A stretch of 64,000 nt of DNA from Fimbriimonadia bacterium (GTDB lineage Bacteria; Armatimonadota; Fimbriimonadia; Fimbriimonadales; Fimbriimonadaceae): NCBI GenBank assembly GCA_030427425.1, contig JAUICQ010000005.1, forward strand, positions 83,772 through 147,771, read 5' to 3'. Made by a program: the position numbers and the translations under genes. This document shows, piece by piece, positions 44,664-54,019 of the stretch (position 1 is its first letter; each line of letters begins with the position of its first letter). The notes under the pieces are model-generated. The model was not told the origin of the DNA. It saw nothing but the letters and a program-made list of their open reading frames with translations, and ran no database searches.

Positions 44664-44739
44664 GGGGGCATAGCTCAGCTGGGAGAGCAATTGCTTTGCA
44701 AGCAATAGGTCAGGGGTTCGAATCCCCTTGCCTCCACCA
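44664..44739 (+). tRNA. tRNA-Ala (TGC)
   Basis: Cloverleaf with acceptor GGGGGCA/TGCCTCC, D-arm GCTC...GAGC, anticodon loop TTTGCAA (anticodon TGC), T-arm GGGG-TTCGAAT-CCCC and encoded CCA (44737-44739). TATAATA at 44643-44649 may be the -10. It precedes cysS by 26 bases and may share its transcript. Confidence 0.97.
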
Positions 44740-44765
44740 ACAAATTTTATAGTATCATTATTTAA

Positions 44766-46265
44766 GTGAACTCTTCAGATACAAGCATTAAAATTTACGA
44801 TTCGCTTCAAAAAAAAGAAGTTGAGATCAAAACCCTTCAAGAAGGAATACTCACCGTCTATTCGTGCGGACCCACCGTCTACAATTACGTACACATAGGT
44901 AACATGCGTAGCTTTCTTACCGCCGATCTACTTGTTAGAACAGCAACATGCCTCGGTTATAAAGCACTATTTGTTAGCAATATCACAGACGTGGGTCATC
45001 TTACCACTGACGATGTCGCCGATTCTTGCGGTGAAGATAAGCTAGCCAAAGCACTAAAATCTAAAGAGGGCGAATGCTTTCAGAATGTATGGGAACTATC
45101 TGAATATTATGCCGAATGTTATATTCAAGATTCTGAGGCGTTAAACATCACAACACCCCTAGTACGACCCAAAGCCACTCAGCATATCCAGGAACAGATT
45201 AGAGCCATAGAAAAATTAATTGAGGACGGATTCGCCTATGTTACTGACAACGCCGTATATTTTGATATTTCTAAATTCCCTGAATATGGCAAGTTAAGCG
45301 GTAATGTTTCGCAGGATTCCCTACTGCGCCATGTAAGAGAAGTAGTAAAAGATAGCGATAAAAATCATCCAGCCGATTTCGCTCTATGGAAAAAAGATGA
45401 CAACCACTTAATGCAATGGTACAGTCCTTGGGGATGGGGATTCCCAGGATGGCATCTAGAATGCAGTGTAATGGCGATGAAGTATTTAGGAGAGACTATC
45501 GATGTGCACGCAGGAGGAGAAGATCTTCTCTTCCCACATCATGAATGCGAAGTAGCACAATCGGAATGTTTAACTGGGAAAACTTTTGCTAACTACTGGC
45601 TACACACAAGATTCCTCCAAGTTGATGGTGAAAAAATGTCCAAGAGTAAAGGGAATTTCTTCACTGTTAGAGACCTAATTCATAACCAAGGAATCGATCC
45701 CAGAGCTCTACGATACGCCCTCGTTAGTACACCCTATACTAAACCATTCAATTTTACCAAGCAGATTTTAGTTGATGCATCAAAGAAAATCAAAAGATTC
45801 GATGAAGTAATAAATAAATTAAATGAAAACACCCGATTAAAATCGGAGAGTGAGGATAACACCGTTTTAAATATTTTAGATAAATTATACTCAGACGCCT
45901 TAGATGCTATGAGAAATAACCTCAATACTTCAGTAGCCATAGCTAAAACACTCGGAGCGTTTAAACAGATAGGCAGCAACATAGAAGAAATAAAAGGCAG
46001 TAATGCAACGGCATGCTTAACTCTTCTTAAAAAATTCGACTCCCTACTAGGATTTATCTTCCCAAAAATGGAGACCGGCACTGAAAAGAGTGACGAAGAT
46101 AGTTCGTGCCAAATTAGTGACGAAATTAATCATCTCCTTACCCAACGAATAAATGCCAAGAAAGAAAAGGATTATGCTCTAGCCGATTCTATCCGTAATA
46201 AAATTCAAGAGATGGGATATAAAATAATCGATACGCCAGAGGGGTCAACAGTGGAAAGATTCTAG
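44766..46265 (+). CDS. cysS: Cysteinyl-tRNA synthetase
   Basis: 499-residue class I synthetase. Zinc site and HIGH region: CGPTVYNYVHIGN; later WHLECSVMA and FPHHECEVAQSE supply the other zinc ligands; KMSKS motif KMSKSKGNFFT. The start is a GTG (44766); no ATG lies between the tRNA and the conserved region. It is downstream of tRNA-Ala and convergent with the LRR gene. An insert in the C-terminal half (about residues 335-470) is Asn/Ser-rich but in frame. Confidence 0.95.
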   Translation: MNSSDTSIKIYDSLQKKEVEIKTLQEGILTVYSCGPTVYNYVHIGNMRSFLTADLLVRTATCLGYKALFVSNITDVGHLTTDDVADSCGEDKLAKALKSKEGECFQNVWELSEYYAECYIQDSEALNITTPLVRPKATQHIQEQIRAIEKLIEDGFAYVTDNAVYFDISKFPEYGKLSGNVSQDSLLRHVREVVKDSDKNHPADFALWKKDDNHLMQWYSPWGWGFPGWHLECSVMAMKYLGETIDVHAGGEDLLFPHHECEVAQSECLTGKTFANYWLHTRFLQVDGEKMSKSKGNFFTVRDLIHNQGIDPRALRYALVSTPYTKPFNFTKQILVDASKKIKRFDEVINKLNENTRLKSESEDNTVLNILDKLYSDALDAMRNNLNTSVAIAKTLGAFKQIGSNIEEIKGSNATACLTLLKKFDSLLGFIFPKMETGTEKSDEDSSCQISDEINHLLTQRINAKKEKDYALADSIRNKIQEMGYKIIDTPEGSTVERF

Positions 46266-46296
46266 TGTACATTATTCTCATGGTTAGACACCACTA

Positions 46297-47889
46297 CTAA
46301 TATCCAATATCAACTCCTGATCGAAAATTATTTCTCTCTGAATATGGGCAGTTAGTATACTGTAATTTTATTTTCTTAATCTGTACAGGTAGATTCATTA
46401 TCACATACGCCCATTCGTCTGGATGATATAACTTAACTCCTACCAAATATATCTCCTCCAAGTTGGTGAGACGAGATAATTCCAGGAGTCCGGATGCATC
46501 AATGTTTGTGCTGTCAAGATTTAGTTTCTTCACTCCCGGGTGTAGAGACTGTATCACGGAGGCCCAATCTCTTGGATCAGATAACTTAACACTATACAAA
46601 CATATCTCCTCCAAACTGGTGAGATGAGATAATTTCAGGAGTCCGTATTCATCGATATTTGTAGTTCCAAGATCTAGTTTCTTCACTCCCAGGTGTAGAG
46701 ACTGTATCACGGAGGCCCAATCACTTGGATCAGATAACTCAACTGCCCAAAAACTTATCTCTTCCAGACTGTTGAAACGAGATAGCTCGCGAAGTCCATC
46801 GACATCGATATTCGTAATTCCAGGATATAGTTTCCTCACCATCACAGGCAGAGATTGTATCACCACTACCCAATCAGTTGGATAAGATAACTTAACTCCT
46901 CCAAAATATATCTCTTCCAAACTGTTGAAACGAGATAATTCCTGCAGACCAGAGACATCGATATTTGTAAATCCAAGTTTTATTTTCTTCACCACTGCCG
47001 GTAAAGATTTAATCACGAAAATCCAATGTTCTCGATTAGTTAACTTAATAAATTCTAAATCTATCTTTTCCAGACTGTTGAAACGAGATAGCTCGCGAAG
47101 TCCATCGACATCGATATTCGTCCAATTAAGATACAGTTTCTTCACTCCCGGGTGTAGAGACTGTATCACTGAGGCCCAGCCACTAGGATTAGATAGTTTA
47201 ACACGCATTAATCTTATCTCCTCCAAACTACTGAGACGATATAATTCCCGGAGTCCGGATGCATCAATATTTGTACTATCAAGATTTAATTGCTTCACCG
47301 TAACTGGTAGAGATTGTATAGTGGTAACCCAATTATTTAAACTGGAGAGCGTGATCTTCTCTAAATCTACAGCGGAATACGGAAATAAGCAGTCTGGTGA
47401 TTTCAATCTATTTATGATACTTTTTAAACTATCTAATTCCTTTACGCTTACATTTGTCCTTGTTACAACTCTCTCTAACTTATCTAAGGTAACCTCTAAT
47501 TCTTGAAGGGTGCTTCTTACTTCCACATTTATTTTACTAAATATACTAATCTCCAGTTGTCTGATAATATTATTGCGCCAAGCATCTTCACCTTGATAAA
47601 CTTCAACGAGTTTTAAAATGTTAGATATATCTTCAATATTTCTGGGTATATCTGATACCACATTGAGATCTTCTGGAAAGTCTGATACCTGTTGCTGAAT
47701 ATTAATACATATAGCACCGAGAGACTTAGTGGCAGTCTTAATAAGTTGGATTTTTTGTAGCGTAATCATCTCTTTTAATTCTTCAATCTGTTCACCTGTT
47801 AAGGGAGAACAGGGATTCACTTCTAAATTGGCAGAAACAGATTTTAGAACAGCCACACCGATACCCAGTATTATTAATAGTTTTTTCAT
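46297..47889 (-). CDS. Secreted leucine-rich-repeat protein with 51-residue tandem repeats
   Basis: The open frame extends up to 48066, but the ATG at 47889 begins a clear signal peptide (MKKLLIILGIGVAVLKSVSA), so I take that start (530 residues). Residues about 20-190 are helical. Then seven tandem units of 51 residues follow (LEEIxLxxVKLSxPxxWxxVIQSL, then a VKKLxLxxTNIDxxGLxEL part), each equal to two leucine-rich repeats of the RI-like type. DNA identity between units is high (for example 46541-46569 against 46694-46722), implying recent expansion by unequal exchange. It is exported and probably binds a protein partner. The target is unknown; host interaction is plausible given the nearby F-box/LRR gene. 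Confidence 0.85.
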   Translation of the reverse strand: MKKLLIILGIGVAVLKSVSANLEVNPCSPLTGEQIEELKEMITLQKIQLIKTATKSLGAICINIQQQVSDFPEDLNVVSDIPRNIEDISNILKLVEVYQGEDAWRNNIIRQLEISIFSKINVEVRSTLQELEVTLDKLERVVTRTNVSVKELDSLKSIINRLKSPDCLFPYSAVDLEKITLSSLNNWVTTIQSLPVTVKQLNLDSTNIDASGLRELYRLSSLEEIRLMRVKLSNPSGWASVIQSLHPGVKKLYLNWTNIDVDGLRELSRFNSLEKIDLEFIKLTNREHWIFVIKSLPAVVKKIKLGFTNIDVSGLQELSRFNSLEEIYFGGVKLSYPTDWVVVIQSLPVMVRKLYPGITNIDVDGLRELSRFNSLEEISFWAVELSDPSDWASVIQSLHLGVKKLDLGTTNIDEYGLLKLSHLTSLEEICLYSVKLSDPRDWASVIQSLHPGVKKLNLDSTNIDASGLLELSRLTNLEEIYLVGVKLYHPDEWAYVIMNLPVQIKKIKLQYTNCPYSERNNFRSGVDIGY

Positions 47890-48104
47890 ATTTCTAAGTA
47901 TTGTACTATAGTATCTAAAAAACAATATAATCCAGGACTGTTTTCCTAAAAGAAATACTAACATTAAAATTTTGTAATGAGGAAGCAAGGATCTACAGAT
48001 ACTAGTTGGCAAAAGAAACCATCTATCTCTTGGTAGATTAAAATAGTTCGCTAAAAAAACTAACAACCTGTTACTGTAAATTCAGGTATTATAATTATAG
48101 TATT

Positions 48105-48192
48105 GCGCGGGTGGTGGAATAGGTAGACACGCTACCTTGAGGTGGTAGTGCCCCACAAGGGCGTGAAGGTTCGAGTCCTTTCCCGCGCACCA
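48105..48192 (+). tRNA. tRNA-Leu (GAG)
   Basis: 88-base type II tRNA with a long variable arm. Acceptor GCGCGGG/CCCGCGC, anticodon stem-loop CTACC-TTGAGGT-GGTAG (anticodon GAG), T-arm with GGTTCGAGTCC, encoded CCA. Confidence 0.96.
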
Positions 48193-48334
48193 ATCACTTT
48201 ACTCTTCCAGTGTGTTTATTCCACAACAAAACTAGTCTCTAATTAATATTATTATTCCTGAGTTTTCTAAACATGGAATCTTCGATACTAACTAGTTTGT
48301 GATGAAGAATACTTTTTTAAAATGAGGTCATATA

Positions 48335-48358
48335 TCCCGACTATATATAATGTCGGGA
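48335..48358. repeat. D-type palindrome, copy 2
   Basis: TCCCGAC (48335-48341) pairs with GTCGGGA (48352-48358) across an AT-rich loop. Same arms as 37841-37864. Confidence 0.8.
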
Positions 48359-48420
48359 AGACATCTAGGGATAGACTATCTACAGAAAAATTTTTACTTT
48401 TTAGAGCTATCTCTACAATT

Positions 48421-48458
48421 GTCACCCCGAGAAACATAAATATCTCGGGGACCATGAC
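48421..48458. repeat. C-type palindrome, copy 3
   Basis: GTCACCCCGAGA (48421-48432) pairs with TCTCGGGG (48443-48450) then ACCATGAC. With the D-type copy it occupies the 369-base gap (48193-48561) between the two tRNA-Leu genes; nothing else is recognisable there. Confidence 0.8.
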
Positions 48459-48561
48459 AATATATCTAAAAGTTCAGTGCTGGTTCAGGATCCTCTCAAA
48501 AATCCACTTGTGAAGAACATCAAGAGTTATAGAATATACCGTACAAATTTTTTTGAAGTTT

Positions 48562-48648
48562 TGGTGCCCTCGAGCAGATTCGAACTGCTACACCCGTTAA
48601 GGCACTAGAATCTGAATCTAGCGTGTCTACCAGTTTCACCACGAGGGC
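48562..48648 (-). tRNA. tRNA-Leu (CAG)
   Basis: 87-base type II tRNA on the minus strand. Acceptor GCCCTCG/CGAGGGC, anticodon loop TTCAGAT (anticodon CAG), long variable arm, T-arm with GTTCGAATC, encoded CCA at 48562-48564. Confidence 0.96.
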
Positions 48649-48734
48649 TCTCTTGAGGTGAAGAATTATAATACATAGTTTACACTATAATATACAGACT
48701 AAAAAGCGGTAACCTAATGAAAAGGAGAAGCTAG

Positions 48735-49286
48735 ATGTTAATTGATAAAAATAATTCGTTACTACTTGCCATAGATTTACAGCCTAAGTTCTTAAATGGA
48801 ATTTTAAATGTAGACACACTAATGAAAAAAGGGTTATATCTAACCCAAGCCTCTGAACTGTTAAACATCCCGCATCTTGCTACGGTCCAAAACCCTGAAA
48901 GGATGGGTGGTGTACATCCATCATTAGAAAAACATTTCGAAGTTGAACAGATCTACTCTAAAATGACATTCAGCGTTACAGGAAATATCCGACTCCTTGA
49001 GAGAATAGAAAAATTAAAGAAAAAACAGATAATAGTATGGGGGATAGAAACTCCTATATGTATCACTCAATCGGTACTGCAATTATTAAAAAATCATGAC
49101 GTATTCCTGGTATGTGATGCAGTAAGTGCTCGTGATGAACTTTCACACAATATTAGTCTATCTAGAATGGAACAAGCAGGCGCAAAACTCACTTGTGCCG
49201 ATTCCGTTGTATACGAATGGTTGGAGACGGCAGAAAATGAACAATTTAAGAACGTACTACAACTAGTAAAAGAATCGGCTAAGTAA
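48735..49286 (+). CDS. Isochorismatase-family cysteine hydrolase
   Basis: 183 residues. The catalytic triad of the family is visible: D14 (LAIDLQPKF), K76 (YSKMTFS) and C109 (GIETPICITQSV), followed by the typical VFLVCDAVSARDE. Family members hydrolyse N-carbamoyl compounds, nicotinamide or isochorismate; closest in style are the short YcaC-like or isochorismatase-like proteins of unknown substrate. AGGAGA 10 bases upstream is a strong ribosome binding site. It is monocistronic between tRNA-Leu(CAG) and a secreted protein gene. Confidence 0.88.
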   Translation: MLIDKNNSLLLAIDLQPKFLNGILNVDTLMKKGLYLTQASELLNIPHLATVQNPERMGGVHPSLEKHFEVEQIYSKMTFSVTGNIRLLERIEKLKKKQIIVWGIETPICITQSVLQLLKNHDVFLVCDAVSARDELSHNISLSRMEQAGAKLTCADSVVYEWLETAENEQFKNVLQLVKESAK

Positions 49287-49355
49287 CAAATACATAAAAA
49301 TATCTTTAATAAAATTCCTTTAGTTTTATAATTTTATTGCCGATAAAATATCATT

Positions 49356-50453
49356 ATGGGCAACTATTTTCAATATTTTTGCATTAAAAGAGTGGCAACA
49401 CTCTCTGTCTTTGCCTGTGCCTTATTAAGCACCATGACAAGTTATGGTCAGCCATCCCACATTGAACAAGGCACCCACAAGTGGTGCTTCGATGCAAAGA
49501 TCAGCATGCATGTAACCAATAGCAAAAGCGATGAGTGGGCAATTACTAATGGGTCTAAAGATCTTAAAAAAGCAATAAAAATAGAAGTTCCTATTTCCGT
49601 AAACGATATACTCATTTCAGATTCAAATTCAGATTTTTATTTCCCTATCGATTGGACGGGAAATCACCCTAAGCTAGGTGACATTGGCATACATTTTGAT
49701 ATGCATGGAGTAGTAGATGCTGATAACGGGATGGTCACTCTAAAATCAGATGGATTTGCCAGACTGCTCATAAAACAGAAATGGCGTATGCTAGATGCAT
49801 CCAAGCTACTAGTCCGCGGACATATCGAACGCAGTTTATCCGCAGACCACAAAGGAAGAACTGTAGAAGACTGCCAGATTAAAGGTAGTGATGAAGTAGA
49901 AAATAAACAAGCTGCTCATGGACAATTAATTAAAGAACCTAGCAGATTATTACGCTCTAATGGCCCCATTCCTTCCGATGCTCCTTCCATGAAAGAGCAA
50001 GAACAGTCTTCAGCATGCTGCTCTAGCATGAAACACTTCTTCTTAAAGTTCAAAATATCATTTATGGGTGCCTCTATCGAGATAGAGACGTGGACATTCA
50101 CCAGAAACCCTCAAACCCCAACCACTCCAAAAGATGAGGAAGGCACTTATGAAAACACATTCATCGATCAGTTTCTTGAAAATAAAGGAGTAACCGCCCC
50201 TGAAAGAAGAAATGCAATAGTAGAGGTTCCCAATGAAGAATTATTTACAGCAAAAGAAGTTGAAAAAAACGAGGATGTAAAGGGCACTAATATAGATAGT
50301 GACAACACTAATGCTGAAAAAGATGTTACTACTGCAGATCTCGATGAGAATGCTGATATAGAATCGGATAGAATGAGTCAGTTATCTGATATTAGCTTCC
50401 AGTGTTCTGAAGATAAACTTGATGACGATTTAGATAACGATGATAACGATTAA
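49356..50453 (+). CDS. Secreted protein with acidic tail, function unknown
   Basis: 365 residues. Signal peptide VATLSVFACALLSTMTSYG (about residues 13-31). The mature N-terminal half is beta-rich (CFDAKISMHV, AIKIEVPISVNDILI, GDIGIHFDMHGVVD, FARLLIKQKWR). A second short beta-like segment (FFLKFKISFMGASIEIETWTF) follows a CCSS patch. The last 100 residues are strongly acidic and probably disordered, ending DDDLDNDDND. No family known. It opens the run of secreted-protein genes that continues on the other strand to 54.85 kb. Confidence 0.65.
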   Translation: MGNYFQYFCIKRVATLSVFACALLSTMTSYGQPSHIEQGTHKWCFDAKISMHVTNSKSDEWAITNGSKDLKKAIKIEVPISVNDILISDSNSDFYFPIDWTGNHPKLGDIGIHFDMHGVVDADNGMVTLKSDGFARLLIKQKWRMLDASKLLVRGHIERSLSADHKGRTVEDCQIKGSDEVENKQAAHGQLIKEPSRLLRSNGPIPSDAPSMKEQEQSSACCSSMKHFFLKFKISFMGASIEIETWTFTRNPQTPTTPKDEEGTYENTFIDQFLENKGVTAPERRNAIVEVPNEELFTAKEVEKNEDVKGTNIDSDNTNAEKDVTTADLDENADIESDRMSQLSDISFQCSEDKLDDDLDNDDND

Positions 50454-50554
50454 TGCTGGTGAGGATCACTAAGTAAAACAGATTGCATAGCGCTGATTAA
50501 TCTCTATTCATAGGTAAAATATGTGTTATGCAATCTCTAGCTAAACCTAACAGA

Positions 50555-51619
50555 CTAAAGAATAATCATATGGGGATATCGTTTCCTCAGTGCATTTTTT
50601 ATATTCTCCGGTATACGAGTATCACGCATATCGATAAACTCTAGTTTTTTTAAATTTAATATACTGAACACTCGCTCAGTAATATTTCTGCAGCCTACAA
50701 TATTAAGTACTCTCAGATTGGGAGAACACTCTATAATTCTCATTAAACTACCGTCTGAAATCCTGGTATTAATTATGGAAAGTGTATCTAAACTCTTCAA
50801 CTCTTTCCTAAAATTCATAAATACATCTGGGGGAAGGTTCATGCAAATATCTAAATGAAGATACTTAAGATCAGGAGACTGCAATAAGATGCGCTGAACA
50901 TTCACTTTTGAAATACACGTTCTGGAAAAATCAGCATACTCCAAAAATAATTCTTTATCAGAATTAACCAGGATATCTGCTGAAATGTTTCGACATCCAC
51001 TCAAATCAATTGTTTTCAGTTTTCCACAATGTTGTAGAATTTGCAAAACAGATTTATTCGAGACTCGTGTCCTAGCTAATGTTATATCTTCCAAAGTTAA
51101 TTTTGTATGCATAAGGATCCACTCAATGTCCTGAGGAGTAATATCTGCTCTAGTAAAATTGAGAGATAGAATCCCAAAATAATTTTCTGAATATCTATTG
51201 TCTAATAATTTTAGAGTACGCAACTGATTCAAATTTACTACTTTATTTTTCCAAACATGATTATCAAACAAAAATCGGATGTTGACCAGAGTAGTAAAAC
51301 AGTATTTAAACAACATACCGGCATCAGAAGATTGCTCGAGTATATTCCTTATCACATCTTCGGGCAGAGATTCTAAATTTGCAATCTCACCAGAAACATC
51401 CTTATCAGTAACATGCTTATCATGAACATCAACTTCTGAAATATCATCACTCTCATCTATATTCAAATGACTAACTCCTGAATTTATCAACTCTTCAGAA
51501 AAAGAATGCACTCTATCTATATGAAAAATTAATGAAGTTATAACTAAAAATAAGCGGATACCACTCAACCTTACCCTTCCAAATATTTCGAAATTATCTT
51601 GATGTATTTTCATTATCAT
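50555..51619 (-). CDS. F-box plus leucine-rich-repeat protein with N-terminal hydrophobic segment
   Basis: 354 residues. A hydrophobic stretch (IRLFLVITSLIFHID, about 21-35) serves as signal or anchor. Residues about 82-127 match the F-box, the eukaryotic motif that binds SKP1: LESLPEDVIRNILEQ, then CFTTLVNIRFLFDNHVWKNKV. From about 135 to the end there are FBXL-like leucine-rich repeats (LKTIDLSGCRNIS, LKYLHLDICMNL, LRVLNIVGCRNIT). In eukaryotes this architecture recruits substrates to SCF ubiquitin ligases; bacterial examples are effectors of amoeba symbionts and pathogens. It overlaps the upstream gene by 26 bases, suggesting coupled translation; M3 at 51613 is an alternative start. Function as a host-directed effector is inference. 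Confidence 0.8.
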   Translation of the reverse strand: MIMKIHQDNFEIFGRVRLSGIRLFLVITSLIFHIDRVHSFSEELINSGVSHLNIDESDDISEVDVHDKHVTDKDVSGEIANLESLPEDVIRNILEQSSDAGMLFKYCFTTLVNIRFLFDNHVWKNKVVNLNQLRTLKLLDNRYSENYFGILSLNFTRADITPQDIEWILMHTKLTLEDITLARTRVSNKSVLQILQHCGKLKTIDLSGCRNISADILVNSDKELFLEYADFSRTCISKVNVQRILLQSPDLKYLHLDICMNLPPDVFMNFRKELKSLDTLSIINTRISDGSLMRIIECSPNLRVLNIVGCRNITERVFSILNLKKLEFIDMRDTRIPENIKNALRKRYPHMIIL

Positions 51620-52343
51620 ATTCCTCTAATAAACGTATACATCCCTTTCTTAATTTTTCCTCCTTCTCATCAAGATATCTGTCCACACCCTCAGTCTCCT
51701 CTAGCACATGTATATTAGAACAGGGCAAATAGTAGCAATCACTTTCCATTAGTTGCTTATAGTAAGCTGAAAATTCTATTCCTAGATGAACATAGTTTAT
51801 GAGCAGTCTTAACAGATTATGCAGATCTTCATTATGAATGCTTTTTTCATGCATAATGGTGTGGTAATTATCTAATCTTTTATCCGTTCTTTCTATAAAG
51901 AAATCTATATACTGATTGTAAACTTGAGCTTTACAGTAAACTGAAGAATCCATCATATTAACATACGGATTAGCAGTTATTAATAACTTCCAAGATTTAC
52001 ACCGCTCTTTTAATTTTTTAAATTCTGCATGCTCTAAAATCAGTCTGCTTTTTAAGTAATCTATTGATTCTTCGTCTGATTCAATCCCATAAGCCGTATC
52101 TTTTAGTTTAGGAAAATACATCGACAGAATACTCAACCTCGGCACTCTGGAACTTAAATCTAATGACAACCCACTATCACAAGGCATATTTTTTTTAAAT
52201 AATAAATTACATATTCCAGTAAACCTCATGGGGGCTCTAGTGAACCCTAGAGGAATTTTTATGTTCTTTATATAGGATAAAAAACTTGAGGAATAATTAA
52301 CATTAAATGATATCAAAACCACAAACGTAAGTAAAAATTTCAT
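51594..52343 (-). CDS. Secreted helical protein of unknown function (island member 1)
   Basis: 249 residues. Signal peptide KFLLTFVVLISFNVNYSSS. The mature part is helical and charged, with an N-terminal basic/hydrophobic region (IKNIKIPLGFTRAPMRF) and long helices (YLKSRLILEHAEFKKLKERCKSWK, shown in part). Related in layout, and weakly in sequence, to the three following genes: signal, basic segment, then 150-200 helical residues. No motif of known function. Its last 26 bases overlap the start of the F-box gene. Confidence 0.65.
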   Translation of the reverse strand: MKFLLTFVVLISFNVNYSSSFLSYIKNIKIPLGFTRAPMRFTGICNLLFKKNMPCDSGLSLDLSSRVPRLSILSMYFPKLKDTAYGIESDEESIDYLKSRLILEHAEFKKLKERCKSWKLLITANPYVNMMDSSVYCKAQVYNQYIDFFIERTDKRLDNYHTIMHEKSIHNEDLHNLLRLLINYVHLGIEFSAYYKQLMESDCYYLPCSNIHVLEETEGVDRYLDEKEEKLRKGCIRLLEEYDNENTSR

Positions 52344-52463
52344 CCTGAAAGGTTCTCCAATTGTTAAACTATATTATGGAAATTAAAACCACTATTATAA
52401 CGAAAAAAGGAATTATTACAACAAACATCAGGAATAATTACTGTTTTATTAATATTGAAAGAT

Positions 52464-53195
52464 CTAAACATGAGAATCTTGAAATTTCATATTGCATAAA
52501 TAGTTAAAACAATTCTCTGCGTTTCTATGATTAAGCTCTACTACTTCAACCAATTCATTATCTAATGAAAAACCGAAACACAAATTACAATAGGCTATAT
52601 CTTCTAAATAATTTAGCAGACTTTCCTGATAATTAATGCCCTCTATCAATTGCATCAAGACATTATAATAATCTGTTCTATTCTTATCTTTAGCATAACC
52701 AGATAGTTCAATCATTTTAGACCTTTGCACTGCTAGTCTGTGCAACTGAATTATCATATATCTATTGGTATACTTCCACTGTTCATGCCTCCCCGCTACA
52801 TCTGATGGAGATATATTACCAATAAAATTTATGAAATTAAAAAAATCTTGATATACCTTATGATAATCACTCCTCACAAAAGTAATTAACGATTCCATAT
52901 CCTCTGCAAGAATTTCATGATAATCTACTAACGAAACCTTTAATTCTTCTAACTTCTCACAAGTACATGATTTTACTGAAAAATTGCTTTTAAACCATCC
53001 GCCAGATTGCACAGAAAAACTTCTGGGAACAATCATTTTAGGAAAGATTTTATTCCCTGGTAAAACAGTAACAACTCTTCGAAAACTTAATTTACTAGAA
53101 CAACTCCTAAGTAAAGACGGAAGTGCATACACTTTCTGTATAGGAAGAGAGAACGATAATACTAAAAATATACAAATCTTATTTACCTGCTTCAT
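52464..53195 (-). CDS. Secreted helical protein of unknown function (island member 2)
   Basis: 243 residues. Signal peptide KICIFLVLSFSLPIQKVYA followed by LPSLLRSCSSKLSFRRV, which resembles LPTLLRHARSKL...FRRV of the 54.02-54.85 kb protein. A helical body follows with a YYNVLMQLIEGINYQESLL stretch that corresponds to YYSGLFEDLLQSVNHKQSLL in the same paralogue. Six cysteines are scattered, some paired (CTC near residue 78, CNLC near 205). Probably exported; function unknown. Confidence 0.68.
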   Translation of the reverse strand: MKQVNKICIFLVLSFSLPIQKVYALPSLLRSCSSKLSFRRVVTVLPGNKIFPKMIVPRSFSVQSGGWFKSNFSVKSCTCEKLEELKVSLVDYHEILAEDMESLITFVRSDYHKVYQDFFNFINFIGNISPSDVAGRHEQWKYTNRYMIIQLHRLAVQRSKMIELSGYAKDKNRTDYYNVLMQLIEGINYQESLLNYLEDIAYCNLCFGFSLDNELVEVVELNHRNAENCFNYLCNMKFQDSHV

Positions 53196-53285
53196 TAAAA
53201 TCTATTATAGCCAAATCAGCAAACATAACCAAGCATCATAAAACATATTCTATGAAAAATAATGAAAATTAGAACAGAATCTCTC

Positions 53286-53975
53286 TTAATGAGCGGAATA
53301 AGATTTATTTTCTAATTCTATAACATTAAATTCTTCAAATATTTTTTGGTAACTATTTAGAAATTCTATACTGTTAATTATTAATTCCATCAAGTGATAA
53401 TCAATATTTTTTTCAGCCATACAGAGCAATTTCAATAATTCCTCACCTACCTTTACATAGTTTAATTCGGCATCTAGTATCGCATTCCGTAAACCTTCAA
53501 TATTCTGTTGTTTACCAATAAAATCATATTCCAATGTACTCTGAACTAAACTTACACGAGATCTATAAATCTCTAATTTATCAAGTAGTACGTTTTTTTC
53601 TTCAACTAATGTGTTGTGAAAAGTTTTTAAATCTTTATCCGATATACTGCGATACAGAGTATAACTAACCATCATCTCATCAAGATAATATTTCGATTTA
53701 TTAAATGTATGGGAGGCTAAAACACTCCTCATAATAAACAATCGTCGCTGCATACGAAAACTATTGCATGATACATCGCTTACAGCACTTACAGGAGAGA
53801 ACATCGTTCTTTTTTTAAAGGCTCTTTGTATAACCGGAGAAATCTGTCTCAAGCTTCTATATAAATAAGTATTTCCAAAAATGGTATCTATTGAACATGT
53901 AGCTAAAATAAAAAATATAACTTTCAACCCATTTCTACTGTAATTCATAATGGAAATAATACCCCATAAAACCAA
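53286..53975 (-). CDS. Secreted helical protein of unknown function (island member 3)
   Basis: 229 residues from the first ATG; the start at M10 (53948, MNYSRNGLKVIFFILATCS) gives a better signal peptide. The mature part begins with a basic segment (SLRQISPVIQRAFKKR) and continues as long amphipathic helices (FHNTLVEEKNVLLDKLEIYR, LNYVKVGEELLKLLCMAEKN). It is the most divergent member of the four-gene set but has the same design and size. Confidence 0.62.
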   Translation of the reverse strand: MVLWGIISIMNYSRNGLKVIFFILATCSIDTIFGNTYLYRSLRQISPVIQRAFKKRTMFSPVSAVSDVSCNSFRMQRRLFIMRSVLASHTFNKSKYYLDEMMVSYTLYRSISDKDLKTFHNTLVEEKNVLLDKLEIYRSRVSLVQSTLEYDFIGKQQNIEGLRNAILDAELNYVKVGEELLKLLCMAEKNIDYHLMELIINSIEFLNSYQKIFEEFNVIELENKSYSAH

Positions 53976-54019
53976 TTGCAGCTTTAATTCAGTATTGACA
54001 CATCAGAAGGAGCCCTTAT

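Noticed and set aside
47890..48066. N-terminal extension of the LRR protein (59 codons)
   Set aside because: The downstream ATG gives a proper signal peptide; the extension would bury it behind an unrelated segment.
48322..48513. 63-codon frame between the tRNA-Leu genes
   Set aside because: It spans the D- and C-type palindromes and lacks a ribosome binding site.
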